Of a stretch of 64,000 nucleotides of DNA, positions 1-8,538 are shown piece after piece (position 1 is the stretch's first letter; each line of letters starts with the position of its first letter). The notes beneath the pieces are model-generated. The model did not search any database, was not told the origin of the DNA, and was given only the letters and a program-made list of their open reading frames with translations. The DNA is from Lacinutrix sp. Bg11-31 (GTDB lineage Bacteria > Bacteroidota > Bacteroidia > Flavobacteriales > Flavobacteriaceae): contig NZ_CP025118.1 in the NCBI RefSeq assembly GCF_002831665.1, positions 3,472,001 to 3,536,000 of the forward strand, given 5' to 3'. Both the position numbers and the translations under genes were made by a program.

Positions 1-186
1 TATTAGTAGAACCGAAAGGATAATAAATATAAGCTGTTTGCCATAAAACTCTGTAAAACTAAAGTAGTCGATAATTTCACCTGAATGAGAAGCAGATAAA
101 ATATTTAACCAACCAAAACCTGCTAGCATAAAGAAAAGCATGATGGTAATCCAATCGAATTTGAAATGTCTATCAGTTTGTCTCAT
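1..186 (-). CDS. rodA: Rod shape-determining protein RodA (N-terminal part, cut by window edge)
   Basis: This is the first 62 codons of a minus-strand gene that runs off the left edge. The start ATG lies 5 bp after the stop codon of the PBP2 gene. The visible protein starts MRQTDRHFKFDWITI and continues with a hydrophobic segment (MLFFMLAGFGWLNILSA) and a second one near the edge, as expected for the first membrane helices of a SEDS glycosyltransferase. RodA polymerises peptidoglycan strands with PBP2 in the elongation machinery, and position five in an mreBCD-PBP2 operon is its usual place. The assignment rests on this gene order and the membrane pattern, because the catalytic region is outside the window. 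Confidence 0.85.
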   Translation of the reverse strand, partial: MRQTDRHFKFDWITIMLFFMLAGFGWLNILSASHSGEIIDYFSFTEFYGKQLIFIILSVLLI

Positions 187-191
187 TACCT

Positions 192-2114
192 TTATAACTT
201 AATTTTAGCTTCTTCAGGTAAATCAATAACTTCTTCCATTGGAATAACTTGATATTGCGATCCACGATTAATTTGAAATGGCTCTCCAGAATATGGTTTT
301 GCATATTCGTTTTCTAAACTATGTGTTAATAGCCATGTTTCTAAGTCTTTTCTACTAATCGTTTTGTTAACGTATTTCTCAATCATTAAACTAGCAATTT
401 TACCAGCGAATCTACTTCCAAAATACCCGTTTTCTACAAATACTGCTAAAGCTATTTTAGGATTGTCTTTTGGAGCGAAAGCAACAAAAATTGAGTGGTC
501 TGTTAATTGAGTTCTTACGCTATCGATTATTGCATAATTTTCAACAGTACCAGTTTTTCCGCAGATATCTAGACCTTTTACTTGCAGACTACTTGCTGTT
601 CCTTTTTTGTAAACTTGTAGCATGCCTTCTATAACAGGTTCAAAATGCTGTTTATCTATTGTTGTGTATTTTGGTTTGGTAAAATTTTCTGGTAGCGATT
701 CTCCTTCAATAGATTTTACAATATGAGGCGTGTAATAGTAACCTCTATTTGCAATAGCAGCAATCATATTTGCTAATTGTATTGGTGTAGTAGAAACTTC
801 TCCTTGACCAATGGCATTAGAAATAGTATAGGTAGAGTAAAACTCTCTTGGATAAGCGTATTTATAGTACTTTCTGTCTGGTATTCTTCCTTTTTGGCCA
901 ACAACCAAATCATTATTTAAATATTTACCAAGTCCAAAACTTTTTACATGTTTACTCCAATGGTCTATGCCTTCCGATGCGTTACCGTCTTTATCTAATA
1001 TTCTTCTATAAACAGTAGCAAAATAAGCGTTACAAGATTTTTGAATACCTAAAACCATATCTCTCGATCCACCTCCACAATGACAGCCCATAAAACGATT
1101 TCCGTATTTATAGCCGTGATGACATGCTATTTTTTCGCTTGTCGATATTACACCTTCTTGCAATGCCACAAGTGCATTCATTAGTTTAAAAGGAGAACCA
1201 GGATTGTATACACCTTGTAGACTTCTATTAAATAACGGCTTAGCTATTGTATCTCTAATTAGCTTATTAAAGTTCTTAGAGCGTTTTCTTCCTACTAAAT
1301 CATTAGGATTGTATGTTGGAGCAGCAATCATAGCTAAAATTTCGCCTGTACTAGGTTCTATCGCAATTATTCCACCTCGTTTGTTTTGCATTAACCATTC
1401 TCCATAGGCTTGAAGATCTGAATCTATGGTTATTTTTATGTCCTTTCCTTGTTCTGGAATGGTATCATATTCACCTTCTTTGTAAGGGCCAATATTTCTA
1501 TTAAATCTATCTTTTTGAATAAATTTTATGCCTTTTCTACCGCGAAGAATGGTGTCGTAAGATTTCTCAACACCTTGCTTTCCCATTAAATCACCCATTT
1601 TATAATAAGGGTCATTTGCTATGTCTCTATTATTTACTTCTCCAATATCTCCTAATACATTGGCTCCAATGGTTGTTTCGTATTGACGTAAAGAACGTTT
1701 CTGAATATGAAAACCAGTGAATTTCCTCATTTTTTCTTGAAGTACTGCATAATCTTCTTTAGATAAATGCGAAACAAAAGGCGAAGGTAATCGCCAAGAA
1801 TAATGTTTGGCTTTTTTTAATTGCTTATCAAAACGTTCCTTATCGATTTTTAACAATCGGCAAAACTCTAAAGTATCTAATGGTTCTACTTCTCTGGGTA
1901 TAACCATAACATCGTAAGAAGGTTGGTTTGCTACTAAAAGGGTTCCATTTCTATCGTAAACAAAGCCTCTTTTTGGGTAGTCGTAAACCTTTCTAATAGC
2001 ATTGTCATTTAGAATACTATCAGCATCCGAATTATAAATTTGTAAATAGAATAGTCTTGTAGTAAAAATTATACCAACAAGAATAACAGAAAGAAAGAGT
2101 AAAAATTGTCTCAT
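192..2114 (-). CDS. mrdA: Penicillin-binding protein 2 (peptidoglycan transpeptidase)
   Basis: This 640-residue class B penicillin-binding protein cross-links peptidoglycan during cell elongation. An N-terminal membrane anchor (about residues 4-24) is followed by the PBP dimerisation domain (about 40-215) and the transpeptidase domain (about 245-600). All three active-site motifs are present: S307-P-F-K310, S360-C-N362 and K520-T-G522. A cysteine/histidine-rich stretch (C331, C344, C346) sits between the first two motifs, as is common in Bacteroidota PBP2. The start ATG overlaps the end of mreD by 4 bp, which suggests translational coupling. It pairs with RodA, encoded next. Confidence 0.95.
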   Translation of the reverse strand: MRQFLLFLSVILVGIIFTTRLFYLQIYNSDADSILNDNAIRKVYDYPKRGFVYDRNGTLLVANQPSYDVMVIPREVEPLDTLEFCRLLKIDKERFDKQLKKAKHYSWRLPSPFVSHLSKEDYAVLQEKMRKFTGFHIQKRSLRQYETTIGANVLGDIGEVNNRDIANDPYYKMGDLMGKQGVEKSYDTILRGRKGIKFIQKDRFNRNIGPYKEGEYDTIPEQGKDIKITIDSDLQAYGEWLMQNKRGGIIAIEPSTGEILAMIAAPTYNPNDLVGRKRSKNFNKLIRDTIAKPLFNRSLQGVYNPGSPFKLMNALVALQEGVISTSEKIACHHGYKYGNRFMGCHCGGGSRDMVLGIQKSCNAYFATVYRRILDKDGNASEGIDHWSKHVKSFGLGKYLNNDLVVGQKGRIPDRKYYKYAYPREFYSTYTISNAIGQGEVSTTPIQLANMIAAIANRGYYYTPHIVKSIEGESLPENFTKPKYTTIDKQHFEPVIEGMLQVYKKGTASSLQVKGLDICGKTGTVENYAIIDSVRTQLTDHSIFVAFAPKDNPKIALAVFVENGYFGSRFAGKIASLMIEKYVNKTISRKDLETWLLTHSLENEYAKPYSGEPFQINRGSQYQVIPMEEVIDLPEEAKIKL

Positions 2115-2620
2115 TTTTTATTTGTGCCACTAAAAATTATTGATATTAAAAGGCATAATAGTATAGTGAATATACTTGAGAATAACGTGTTTTTTAGTAC
2201 TAAAATTATCTTAGAAAAGTTAAATATTTCAAGTGAGAATAAAATAAAATGATGAATAACCGTTAGTATGGATATATAAGTAACACGTTGTCCAAAATCG
2301 ACGTTATTAAATTTAACTGCTTGATGGTCGTAAACGGCACCGAAACTAAATTTTAAAGCAACAGGACGAATAAATGCAATAGTTACAGCTGCAGCTGCAT
2401 GAATACCTCCAGAGTCTAAAAACATATCTATAAATAAGCCTAAAAGAAAGCTTAATAGAATAAATAGCATCCTGTTATTTTTTATAGGAAACAGTAAAAT
2501 GAATAAAATATATGGATACGGATTTATATAACCCATAAAATTTACATGACTTAGTAATAACACTTGTAATAAGAGTAATACAACAAAACGGATGGTATGT
2601 ATAGATAAAAGATTAGTCAT
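2111..2620 (-). CDS. mreD: Rod shape-determining protein MreD
   Basis: This 169-residue, very hydrophobic protein has about five predicted membrane helices and few polar stretches, the usual build of MreD. MreD is an inner-membrane part of the elongasome that links MreC to PBP2 and RodA. Sequence motifs in this family are weak, so the call depends on hydrophobicity, length and position between mreC and the PBP2 gene. It overlaps mreC by 8 bp at its start and the PBP2 gene by 4 bp at its end, so the operon is tightly coupled. Confidence 0.88.
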   Translation of the reverse strand: MTNLLSIHTIRFVVLLLLQVLLLSHVNFMGYINPYPYILFILLFPIKNNRMLFILLSFLLGLFIDMFLDSGGIHAAAAVTIAFIRPVALKFSFGAVYDHQAVKFNNVDFGQRVTYISILTVIHHFILFSLEIFNFSKIILVLKNTLFSSIFTILLCLLISIIFSGTNKK

Positions 2621-3431
2621 TAGTGTCTAATAGGTTTTCTATATGTTTTGCATCTTTGTTTTCAATAATGTAAACGTGCTCAATATTTGTCATGTCATTA
2701 AAAAGAGCAACTTCAATTTCATAATAATTTTCTGCGGTATCTAATTTGAAATTAGATATAGTACCAATAGGAATACCTTTAGGGAAAATTGTAGAACGTC
2801 CAGAAGTAGTAATAGTGTCTCCAGTAGCTACAGGTGCAATTTTTGGTATTTCGCTAAGTTGTATCTGGTTTGGTGATTGTCCATTCCATTTTATAGATCC
2901 AAAATGATTGGTTTTTTTAAGTTTAGCACTTATACTACTTGTGGTATTTAATATAGAAAGTACCGTCGCGTATTTAGAATCCGTTTTTTCAATAATTCCA
3001 ATAATACCTTTGCTTGAAATAACACCAAAATCTTGTTTAATACTATCGTTTTCTCCTTTATTTAAAAGTAGAATATTGTTGGTTCCTGCATAGCTGTTTC
3101 TCATTACTTGAGCAGCCGTAAATTTGTAATGATTTGCAAAATTTAAACTATCTATAAAAGTAGAATCTGTACTGTTTTTAGTATTAAAAAGAATAGACTT
3201 TAATTGGTTGTTCTCTTCTTGAAGTAATTTGTTTTGTTCTCTTAACCCAAAATAGTCACTAATATTATTAGAAGTATTAAAAACACCACCACTTATAAAG
3301 TTAGCCGAATTTATAAACCTGCTTCTATGGTAGCTATGCGATTGTATCGTTAACATTACCGAAATAAATAGCAATAGCGCAAACAGAAGAAACGTTTTGT
3401 TTCTTAGTATAAAATTTACTATTTGTTGCAT
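2613..3431 (-). CDS. mreC: Rod shape-determining protein MreC
   Basis: This 272-residue protein has one N-terminal membrane helix (about residues 10-28), a coiled-coil segment (about 60-85, rich in E, N, Q and L) and a C-terminal beta-barrel region that includes GVISSKGIIGIIE and DTITTSGRSTIFPKGIPIG, typical of MreC. MreC is a periplasmic scaffold that activates PBP2 and organises the elongasome. It lies 15 bp downstream of mreB and overlaps mreD by 8 bp. Confidence 0.94.
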   Translation of the reverse strand: MQQIVNFILRNKTFLLFALLLFISVMLTIQSHSYHRSRFINSANFISGGVFNTSNNISDYFGLREQNKLLQEENNQLKSILFNTKNSTDSTFIDSLNFANHYKFTAAQVMRNSYAGTNNILLLNKGENDSIKQDFGVISSKGIIGIIEKTDSKYATVLSILNTTSSISAKLKKTNHFGSIKWNGQSPNQIQLSEIPKIAPVATGDTITTSGRSTIFPKGIPIGTISNFKLDTAENYYEIEVALFNDMTNIEHVYIIENKDAKHIENLLDTND

Positions 3432-3446
3432 CTATAAGGGCAGGTT

Positions 3447-4475
3447 TTATTTTATCAATACACTTTTGTATTTCGCAAGGTTTTTAAGGGTAATCCCAGT
3501 TCCACGAACAACAGCACGTAAAGGATCCTCAGCAATATAAACAGGTAAATCTGTTTTTTGAGATAAACGCTTGTCTAAACCACGAAGCATAGAACCACCA
3601 CCAGCTAAATAAATTCCAGTATTATAAATATCTGCAGCTAATTCTGGAGGTGTTTGCGATAATGTTTCCATTACAGCATCCTCGATTCTAAGAATAGATT
3701 TATCTAAAGCTTTCGCAATCTCTCTATAAGAAATTTGAACCTGCTTAGGTTTTCCAGTTAATAAATCACGTCCTTGAACGCTCATATCTTCTGGAGGTAA
3801 ATCTAAATCTTCGGTAGCAGCACCAATTTGAATTTTTATTTTTTCGGCAGTACGCTCACCAACATAAAGATTGTGTTGTGTGCGCATGTAATAAATAATA
3901 TCATTTGTAAAAACATCACCTGCAATTTTAACAGATTTGTCGCAAACAATACCACCTAAGGCGATTACAGCAATTTCGGTTGTTCCACCTCCAATATCTA
4001 CAATCATGTTTCCTTTAGGTTGCATAATATCCACTCCAATACCAATAGCAGCAGCCATTGGCTCGTGTATTAAGTAAACTTCTTTACCATTTACACGTTC
4101 GCATGATTCTTTTACGGCACGCATTTCTACTTCTGTAATTCCAGAAGGAATACAAACTACCATACGTAAAGAGGGTGTGAATAATTTCTTTTTAAGCGCA
4201 GGAATGTTTTTAATAAACATGCTTATCATTTGCTCAGAAGCATCAAAATCTGCAATTACACCATCTTTTAATGGTCTAATTGTTTTAATATTTTCGTGCG
4301 TTTTTCCTTGCATTAAATTGGCTTCTTGACCAACTGCTATTATTTTTCCCGAAATGCGATCTCTCGCCACAATGGAAGGTGCATCTACAACAACTTTGTC
4401 GTTGTGTATAATTAGTGTGTTTGCAGTTCCTAAATCTATTGCGATTTCTTCTGTTAGGAAGTCAAAAAATCCCAT
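3447..4475 (-). CDS. mreB: Actin-like cell shape protein MreB
   Basis: This 342-residue bacterial actin homologue is of normal family length. The phosphate-1 motif EEIAIDLGTANTLI (about residues 9-22), the IVDIGGGTTEIAVI phosphate-2 segment (about 158-171) and the adenosine motif GIYLAGGGSMLRG (about 287-299) are all readable. MreB filaments under the inner membrane direct lateral wall synthesis. It is the first gene of the operon mreB-mreC-mreD-PBP2-rodA. The 388-bp upstream region should contain the operon promoter, but I could not place a convincing -7 box there. Confidence 0.97.
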   Translation of the reverse strand: MGFFDFLTEEIAIDLGTANTLIIHNDKVVVDAPSIVARDRISGKIIAVGQEANLMQGKTHENIKTIRPLKDGVIADFDASEQMISMFIKNIPALKKKLFTPSLRMVVCIPSGITEVEMRAVKESCERVNGKEVYLIHEPMAAAIGIGVDIMQPKGNMIVDIGGGTTEIAVIALGGIVCDKSVKIAGDVFTNDIIYYMRTQHNLYVGERTAEKIKIQIGAATEDLDLPPEDMSVQGRDLLTGKPKQVQISYREIAKALDKSILRIEDAVMETLSQTPPELAADIYNTGIYLAGGGSMLRGLDKRLSQKTDLPVYIAEDPLRAVVRGTGITLKNLAKYKSVLIK

Positions 4476-4863
4476 GCGTTAAGTAGTAATTTATGAAGTT
4501 ATTATTGTAATGACGTAAAAGTAATAAAACTAACGAAAAAAACAGCCATTATTGTATATAGTTCTTATATAATTTTTTAGTGCTTAAGGTTTTAGAATTA
4601 GTACAAAACAATAGATACGTATTTGTAGTGATTTTGGATGTTATTTGTTGTGTATTATTATTATTATTATTATCGCTTTCGCGGAATTGTTAAGCAATGA
4701 GTTTAAGAGAAGGTTTTCAATTTTAAATTATAGAATAATTCAGTTTTCACTTATGAGAGCTTATTTTGAAGCATCCCGAAATAATAAAAAAAACCTGATA
4801 AGTCGTAAAACTTATCAGGTTTGGTGTGTTTATTATTAGATTCCTACTTACGTAGAAATTAGT
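4476..4863. other. Intergenic region between mreB and purH
   Basis: This 388-bp AT-rich stretch must hold the promoter of the mre operon near its left end and carries the purH terminator (4784-4822) at its right end. It also contains a run of TTA/TAT triplets (about 4653-4673) followed by CGCTTTCGCGGAA, a short GC-rich word whose relatives recur between genes in this window. I see no credible gene in it. Confidence 0.5.
4784..4822 (-). terminator. Rho-independent terminator of purH
   Basis: A perfect 12-bp stem (AAACCTGATAAG at 4791-4802 with CTTATCAGGTTT at 4811-4822, 8-nt loop) is followed on the minus strand by a run of eight T residues. It lies about 40 bp after the purH stop codon. Confidence 0.85.
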
Positions 4864-6396
4864 TTAATGCTTAAAATGACGTGTTCCTGTAAATACCATA
4901 GACACATCGTTACCATTACAATAATCAATACTTAATTGGTCTTTTATAGAACCACCTGGTTGTATAACAGCAGTAACTCCTGCGTTTTTAGCAATCTCGA
5001 CACAATCTGGAAATGGAAAAAAGGCGTCACTTGCCATAACACATCCTTCTAAATCAAATTTAAAAGATTGTGCTTTGTGTATTGCTTGGTTTAAGGCATC
5101 TACACGACTTGTTTGTCCTGTTCCACTAGCACATAATTGTCTCCCTTTTACTAAAACAATAGTGTTAGATTTTGTGTGCTTACAAATTTTAGAAGCAAAA
5201 ATTAAATCGTCTAACTCAGCAGTTGTTGGTGCTTTTGTTGTTGCGTTTTTAAGGTCTTCTAATGAATCTGTTATATTATTTCTATCTTGAACTAAAACAC
5301 CATTCAAGCATGTTCTTACTGTTGTTTGAGCAAAAGCAGCATCTTTCAATACTAAAAGCACTCTATTTTTCTTTCCTTTTAAAATTGCTTCTGCTTCTGT
5401 AGAGAAACTTGGAGCAATTACAACTTCGCAAAATAATTTGTGAATTTCTTCGGCAGTTGCTGCATCAATTTCAGTATTAGAAATTAAAACACCACCAAAA
5501 GCAGAAACAGGATCACCAGCTAAAGCATCTGTATAGGCTTGGTGTAATGTGTCGCGTTGTGCTAATCCACAAGCATTATTGTGTTTTAAAATAGCAAAAG
5601 TTGGCGCATCGTTTTTAAACTCATCCATTAAATTTACAGCTGCATCAACATCTAAAAGGTTGTTGTAGCTTAATTCTTTACCATGAAGTTTTGTGAACAT
5701 CTCATCAAAATCTCCGAAGAAAAAACCACGTTGATGTGGGTTTTCTCCATAACGTAAAACTTTACCGTTGGTTTCAGAAACTTTAAGTGCAGCAATTTTA
5801 TGGTCTGCATTAAAGTAATTAAAGATAGCAGAATCGTAGTGAGAAGATACATTAAATGCTTTTGCGGCAAATGCTCTTCTGTCCTCTTCAGTTAAATCTC
5901 CTTTTTTGTCAGTAATTAACTCTAAAAACTCAGCATAATCATCTACAGATGATACACAAATAACATCAGCATAATTTTTTGCTGCTGCTCGAATTAAAGA
6001 AATACCTCCAATATCAATTTTCTCAATAATGTCTTGGTTTGTTGCTCCAGAAGCTACCGTTTTCTCGAAAGGATATAAATCTACGATTACAACATCTATT
6101 TGCGGAATCTCGAATGCTTTCATTTCGGCAACATCACCTTCATGATTTTGGCGATTTAAAATACCACCAAATACTTTTGGGTGTAATGTTTTTACACGAC
6201 CACCTAAAATAGAAGGATACGAAGTAACGTCCTCAACAGGAACTACTTTTATACCTAAATCGTTTATAAATTTTTCTGTTCCACCAGTAGAATAAATGGT
6301 AACGCCTTGTTTATCTAGTTCTTTAACAATTGGTCCTAGGCCATCTTTGCTAAATACCGAAATTAATGCAGATTTAATTGTTTTGTTATTGCTCAT
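4864..6396 (-). CDS. purH: Bifunctional AICAR formyltransferase / IMP cyclohydrolase
   Basis: This 510-residue enzyme performs the last two steps of purine synthesis: formylation of AICAR using 10-formyl-THF, then ring closure to IMP. The N-terminal MGS-like cyclohydrolase domain (about residues 1-200) shows YSTGGTEKFI and GGRVKTLHPKVFGG. The C-terminal transformylase domain shows RYGENPHQ and the catalytic KHNNACG motif. The length matches the family. It is transcribed alone, with a -7 box about 24 bp upstream and a strong terminator behind it. Confidence 0.97.
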   Translation of the reverse strand: MSNNKTIKSALISVFSKDGLGPIVKELDKQGVTIYSTGGTEKFINDLGIKVVPVEDVTSYPSILGGRVKTLHPKVFGGILNRQNHEGDVAEMKAFEIPQIDVVIVDLYPFEKTVASGATNQDIIEKIDIGGISLIRAAAKNYADVICVSSVDDYAEFLELITDKKGDLTEEDRRAFAAKAFNVSSHYDSAIFNYFNADHKIAALKVSETNGKVLRYGENPHQRGFFFGDFDEMFTKLHGKELSYNNLLDVDAAVNLMDEFKNDAPTFAILKHNNACGLAQRDTLHQAYTDALAGDPVSAFGGVLISNTEIDAATAEEIHKLFCEVVIAPSFSTEAEAILKGKKNRVLLVLKDAAFAQTTVRTCLNGVLVQDRNNITDSLEDLKNATTKAPTTAELDDLIFASKICKHTKSNTIVLVKGRQLCASGTGQTSRVDALNQAIHKAQSFKFDLEGCVMASDAFFPFPDCVEIAKNAGVTAVIQPGGSIKDQLSIDYCNGNDVSMVFTGTRHFKH

Positions 6397-6419
6397 TAGT
6401 AGTTGTGTTAATAAGCGTG

Positions 6420-6427
6420 CAAATTTA
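6420..6427 (-). promoter_or_regulatory. Candidate -7 promoter box of purH
   Basis: On the minus strand this reads TAAATTTG, a full match to the Bacteroidota -7 consensus TAnnTTTG, leaving a leader of roughly 20 nt before the purH ATG. No good -33 TTG lies at the usual distance, so support is moderate. Confidence 0.5.
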
Positions 6428-6495
6428 CGAAAAAACGAAATGAGTTTTAACTAAAAAAGCAAAGCTTTTTAACTAAAACAACTAGTTATTAACAA

Positions 6496-6951
6496 CTATA
6501 GTATTTCTGCGACTTTAGCGCAAACAAATTCTAAAAATCTTTCATCTTCTTCTGTAAAAGGATCTGGCGTATTAGAATCTATATCTATTTGTCCCATATT
6601 TTTTCCATTTACAAAAATAGGAATCACTATTTCTGCCTTAACAGTAATACTACAAGCAATGTAATTATCTTGAGCAGCAACATCTGGCACTACAAAGTTT
6701 TCGTTACTAACTGCTACTTGTCCACAAATACCTTTTCCAAAAGGAATAATAGTGTGGTCTGTAGGTTCACCAACATAAGGACCTAGTTTTAATTCGTTTT
6801 TATCTCCATTTTTAAAATAGAAACCTACCCAATTGTAATAACTTACATTGGCTTCTAATAATTCGCAGACTTTCATTAAACGCTCATCTCTAGAAATTTT
6901 GGTATTAGAAAGAATTGCTTCAGTTTGTGGTTTTAAAGTTTCAAAAATCAT
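6496..6951 (-). CDS. GAF-domain free methionine-(R)-sulfoxide reductase
   Basis: This 151-residue protein is a single GAF domain of the fRMsr type, which reduces free methionine-R-sulfoxide to methionine in the cytoplasm. The key segments are present: NWVGFYF near residue 40, GKGICGQ with C76, and YIACS with C100. The 24-residue spacing of C76 and C100 equals that of the E. coli pair Cys94/Cys118. The third family cysteine (E. coli Cys84) is replaced by histidine (H66), so recycling may rest on two cysteines. It is probably its own unit, about 100 bp downstream of the purH start. Confidence 0.88.
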   Translation of the reverse strand: MIFETLKPQTEAILSNTKISRDERLMKVCELLEANVSYYNWVGFYFKNGDKNELKLGPYVGEPTDHTIIPFGKGICGQVAVSNENFVVPDVAAQDNYIACSITVKAEIVIPIFVNGKNMGQIDIDSNTPDPFTEEDERFLEFVCAKVAEIL

Positions 6952-7031
6952 AAGGATAAAAATTTTGGTAAAAGTATTTAAAAAGACGTAATTTCAACCT
7001 TTCAAAATTTAAAACTTTTCAGAATAAAAGA

Positions 7032-7583
7032 TTGAAAGCACTCTTTATAAAATATAAGTCTGTATTAAAATTTATCCTTACATTTTTGTTGGTATATATT
7101 GGCTTGTCTGTAATCTATAAATTGTATTTAAATGCTTCGGTTGGCTCTCAGTATTACCCAGATTATGTAACTAATCTAGTAGCTTACCAAAGCGAAGCAT
7201 TGTTAAACACTATTGGTTACAGTACTGAGGTTGTAAAACATCCGCACGAACCTTCTATGAAACTATTAGTAAGAGGTAAGTATATTGCCAGGATAATAGA
7301 AGGTTGCAATGCCATTAGCGTAATTGTATTATTTATATCTTTTGTAATTTCTTTCTCTGGTAAATTTAAATCAACTGTTTTGTTTTTGTTGTCTGGAAGC
7401 GTTCTTATATATGTTGTAAATCTTATTAGAATTGTAATACTATCTGTTGGTTTATACCATTATCCTTGGCGAAGTGAAATTTTACATACGGTTGTTTTTC
7501 CTGCAATTATTTACGGAATGGTGTTTTTATTATGGATGCTTTGGGTGAATAGATTCTCTAATATTGGTAAAAAAAATGGATAA
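7032..7583 (+). CDS. xrtF: Exosortase family protein XrtF
   Basis: This 183-residue membrane protein has about five helices and the catalytic residues of exosortases: the cysteine in EGCNAISV (about residue 92), the arginine in NLIRIVIL (about 136) and the histidine in EILHTVVFP (about 154). Exosortases are transpeptidase-like integral membrane proteins thought to cut and anchor proteins with a C-terminal PEP-CTERM-like signal. The start is a TTG; no ATG lies in frame nearby and the TTG has the A-rich upstream stretch usual here. It overlaps the next gene by 8 bp, the usual XrtF pair. No obvious target protein lies beside it. Confidence 0.88.
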   Translation: MKALFIKYKSVLKFILTFLLVYIGLSVIYKLYLNASVGSQYYPDYVTNLVAYQSEALLNTIGYSTEVVKHPHEPSMKLLVRGKYIARIIEGCNAISVIVLFISFVISFSGKFKSTVLFLLSGSVLIYVVNLIRIVILSVGLYHYPWRSEILHTVVFPAIIYGMVFLLWMLWVNRFSNIGKKNG

Positions 7584-8004
7584 ATATAAAAAATATATTT
7601 GGCTATTTTTTCTTTTTGGCTTGTTGGTTTTGCTACGTGCTTTCGAGAGCGAATTGTTTTACGATCCTTATTTGCAGTTTTTTCAAAGCGACTATTTATA
7701 TTTAGACTCTCCAAGACGCGAAGTCTTAAAAGTAACGTTGTTTACAACATTACGTTTTTTAATTAATACTATAATTTCACTAGTAATTTTATATGTTTTT
7801 TTTAAGGATGCGAGCATGATTAAGTTTTCGGTAATTGTTTATGCAATTTCTTATATTATTCTTTTAGGCTTGTTTTTATACTTTGTACTAAACCCAAAAC
7901 AAGAGGATTATTTTATGTTTTTTAATATTCGACGGTTTTTAATCCAGCCACTTATACTATTATTATTACTTCCAGCATTTTATTACCAGAGAAAAGGTGT
8001 GTAA
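7576..8004 (+). CDS. Exosortase F-associated membrane protein
   Basis: This 142-residue protein has four predicted membrane helices and short basic ends. It is recognised mainly by position: it follows xrtF with an 8-bp overlap (ATGGATAA), as the exosortase F system-associated family does in Flavobacteriia. The ATG at 7576 is preferred over an in-frame TTG 12 bp upstream. Its role is unknown; it may assist XrtF folding or substrate recognition in the inner membrane. Aromatic and charged positions such as LRAFESELFYDPYLQFF fit a conserved loop after the first helix. Confidence 0.8.
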   Translation: MDKYKKYIWLFFLFGLLVLLRAFESELFYDPYLQFFQSDYLYLDSPRREVLKVTLFTTLRFLINTIISLVILYVFFKDASMIKFSVIVYAISYIILLGLFLYFVLNPKQEDYFMFFNIRRFLIQPLILLLLLPAFYYQRKGV

Positions 8005-8051
8005 ATTTGTGTTAAAGCTAATATTAACGTGCTATCCAATTGATATTTTAT

Positions 8052-8059
8052 TAACTTTG
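8052..8059 (+). promoter_or_regulatory. Candidate -7 box of the metal-handling operon
   Basis: TAACTTTG matches TAnnTTTG fully and ends 4 bp before the GTG start of the next gene. If used, transcription would begin at or next to the start codon, giving a leaderless message. No clear -33 box was found. Confidence 0.4.
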
Positions 8060-8063
8060 TAAT

Positions 8064-8468
8064 GTGAAAATTAGTTTATTAAATAAAAGTATATCTTTTT
8101 TAATGGCATTTGTGGTGTTGTTTTCAACACTATCATTTACTATTGAGTCTCATTATTGTGGGACTAATTTAATAGACACAGCTGTTTTTTCTAAAGTAAA
8201 AAACTGCGGAATGGAATCTTCAGCAGCAACACCAATAAAGAAAAGGTGTTGTAAGGATGAGGTTGTGGTTGTACAAGGTCAAGACAAATTAAAACTAAAT
8301 AGTTTTGATGATCTTGATATTAATCAGCAAATACTTTTTACATCATACGTTTACAGTTACATTTCTTTATTTATAAGCTTACCAAAGCAAGTTGTTCCAC
8401 ATAAAGAATATGTTCCGCCAAATCTTATTTACGACATTCAAGTGCTCGATGAGACTTTCCTTATTTGA
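8064..8468 (+). CDS. HYC_CC_PP family protein (small exported, cysteine-rich)
   Basis: This 134-residue protein starts with a membrane or signal segment (about residues 8-28) and shows the three signatures that give the family its name: SHYCGTNL (about 29-36), KRCCKDE (about 60-66) and YVPPNL near the end. It is likely exported and could bind a soft metal through its HYC and CC motifs. The start is GTG; an overlapping ATG is out of frame. It heads a cluster with two HMA-domain genes and a TonB receptor, which suggests copper or another thiophilic metal. The function is inferred from context, since no biochemical role is established that I know of. Confidence 0.75.
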   Translation: MKISLLNKSISFLMAFVVLFSTLSFTIESHYCGTNLIDTAVFSKVKNCGMESSAATPIKKRCCKDEVVVVQGQDKLKLNSFDDLDINQQILFTSYVYSYISLFISLPKQVVPHKEYVPPNLIYDIQVLDETFLI

Positions 8469-8538
8469 TATTTTATTTCTTTTTGTTTTCGTTTTCACGG
8501 AAATACTAAATCATGAAATAATTTATTAAAAACACACA

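Noticed and set aside
4653..4673. Run of TTA/TAT triplets, possible phase-variable microsatellite
   Set aside because: It lies far from the mreB start, in no reading frame, and is short; nothing links it to switching.
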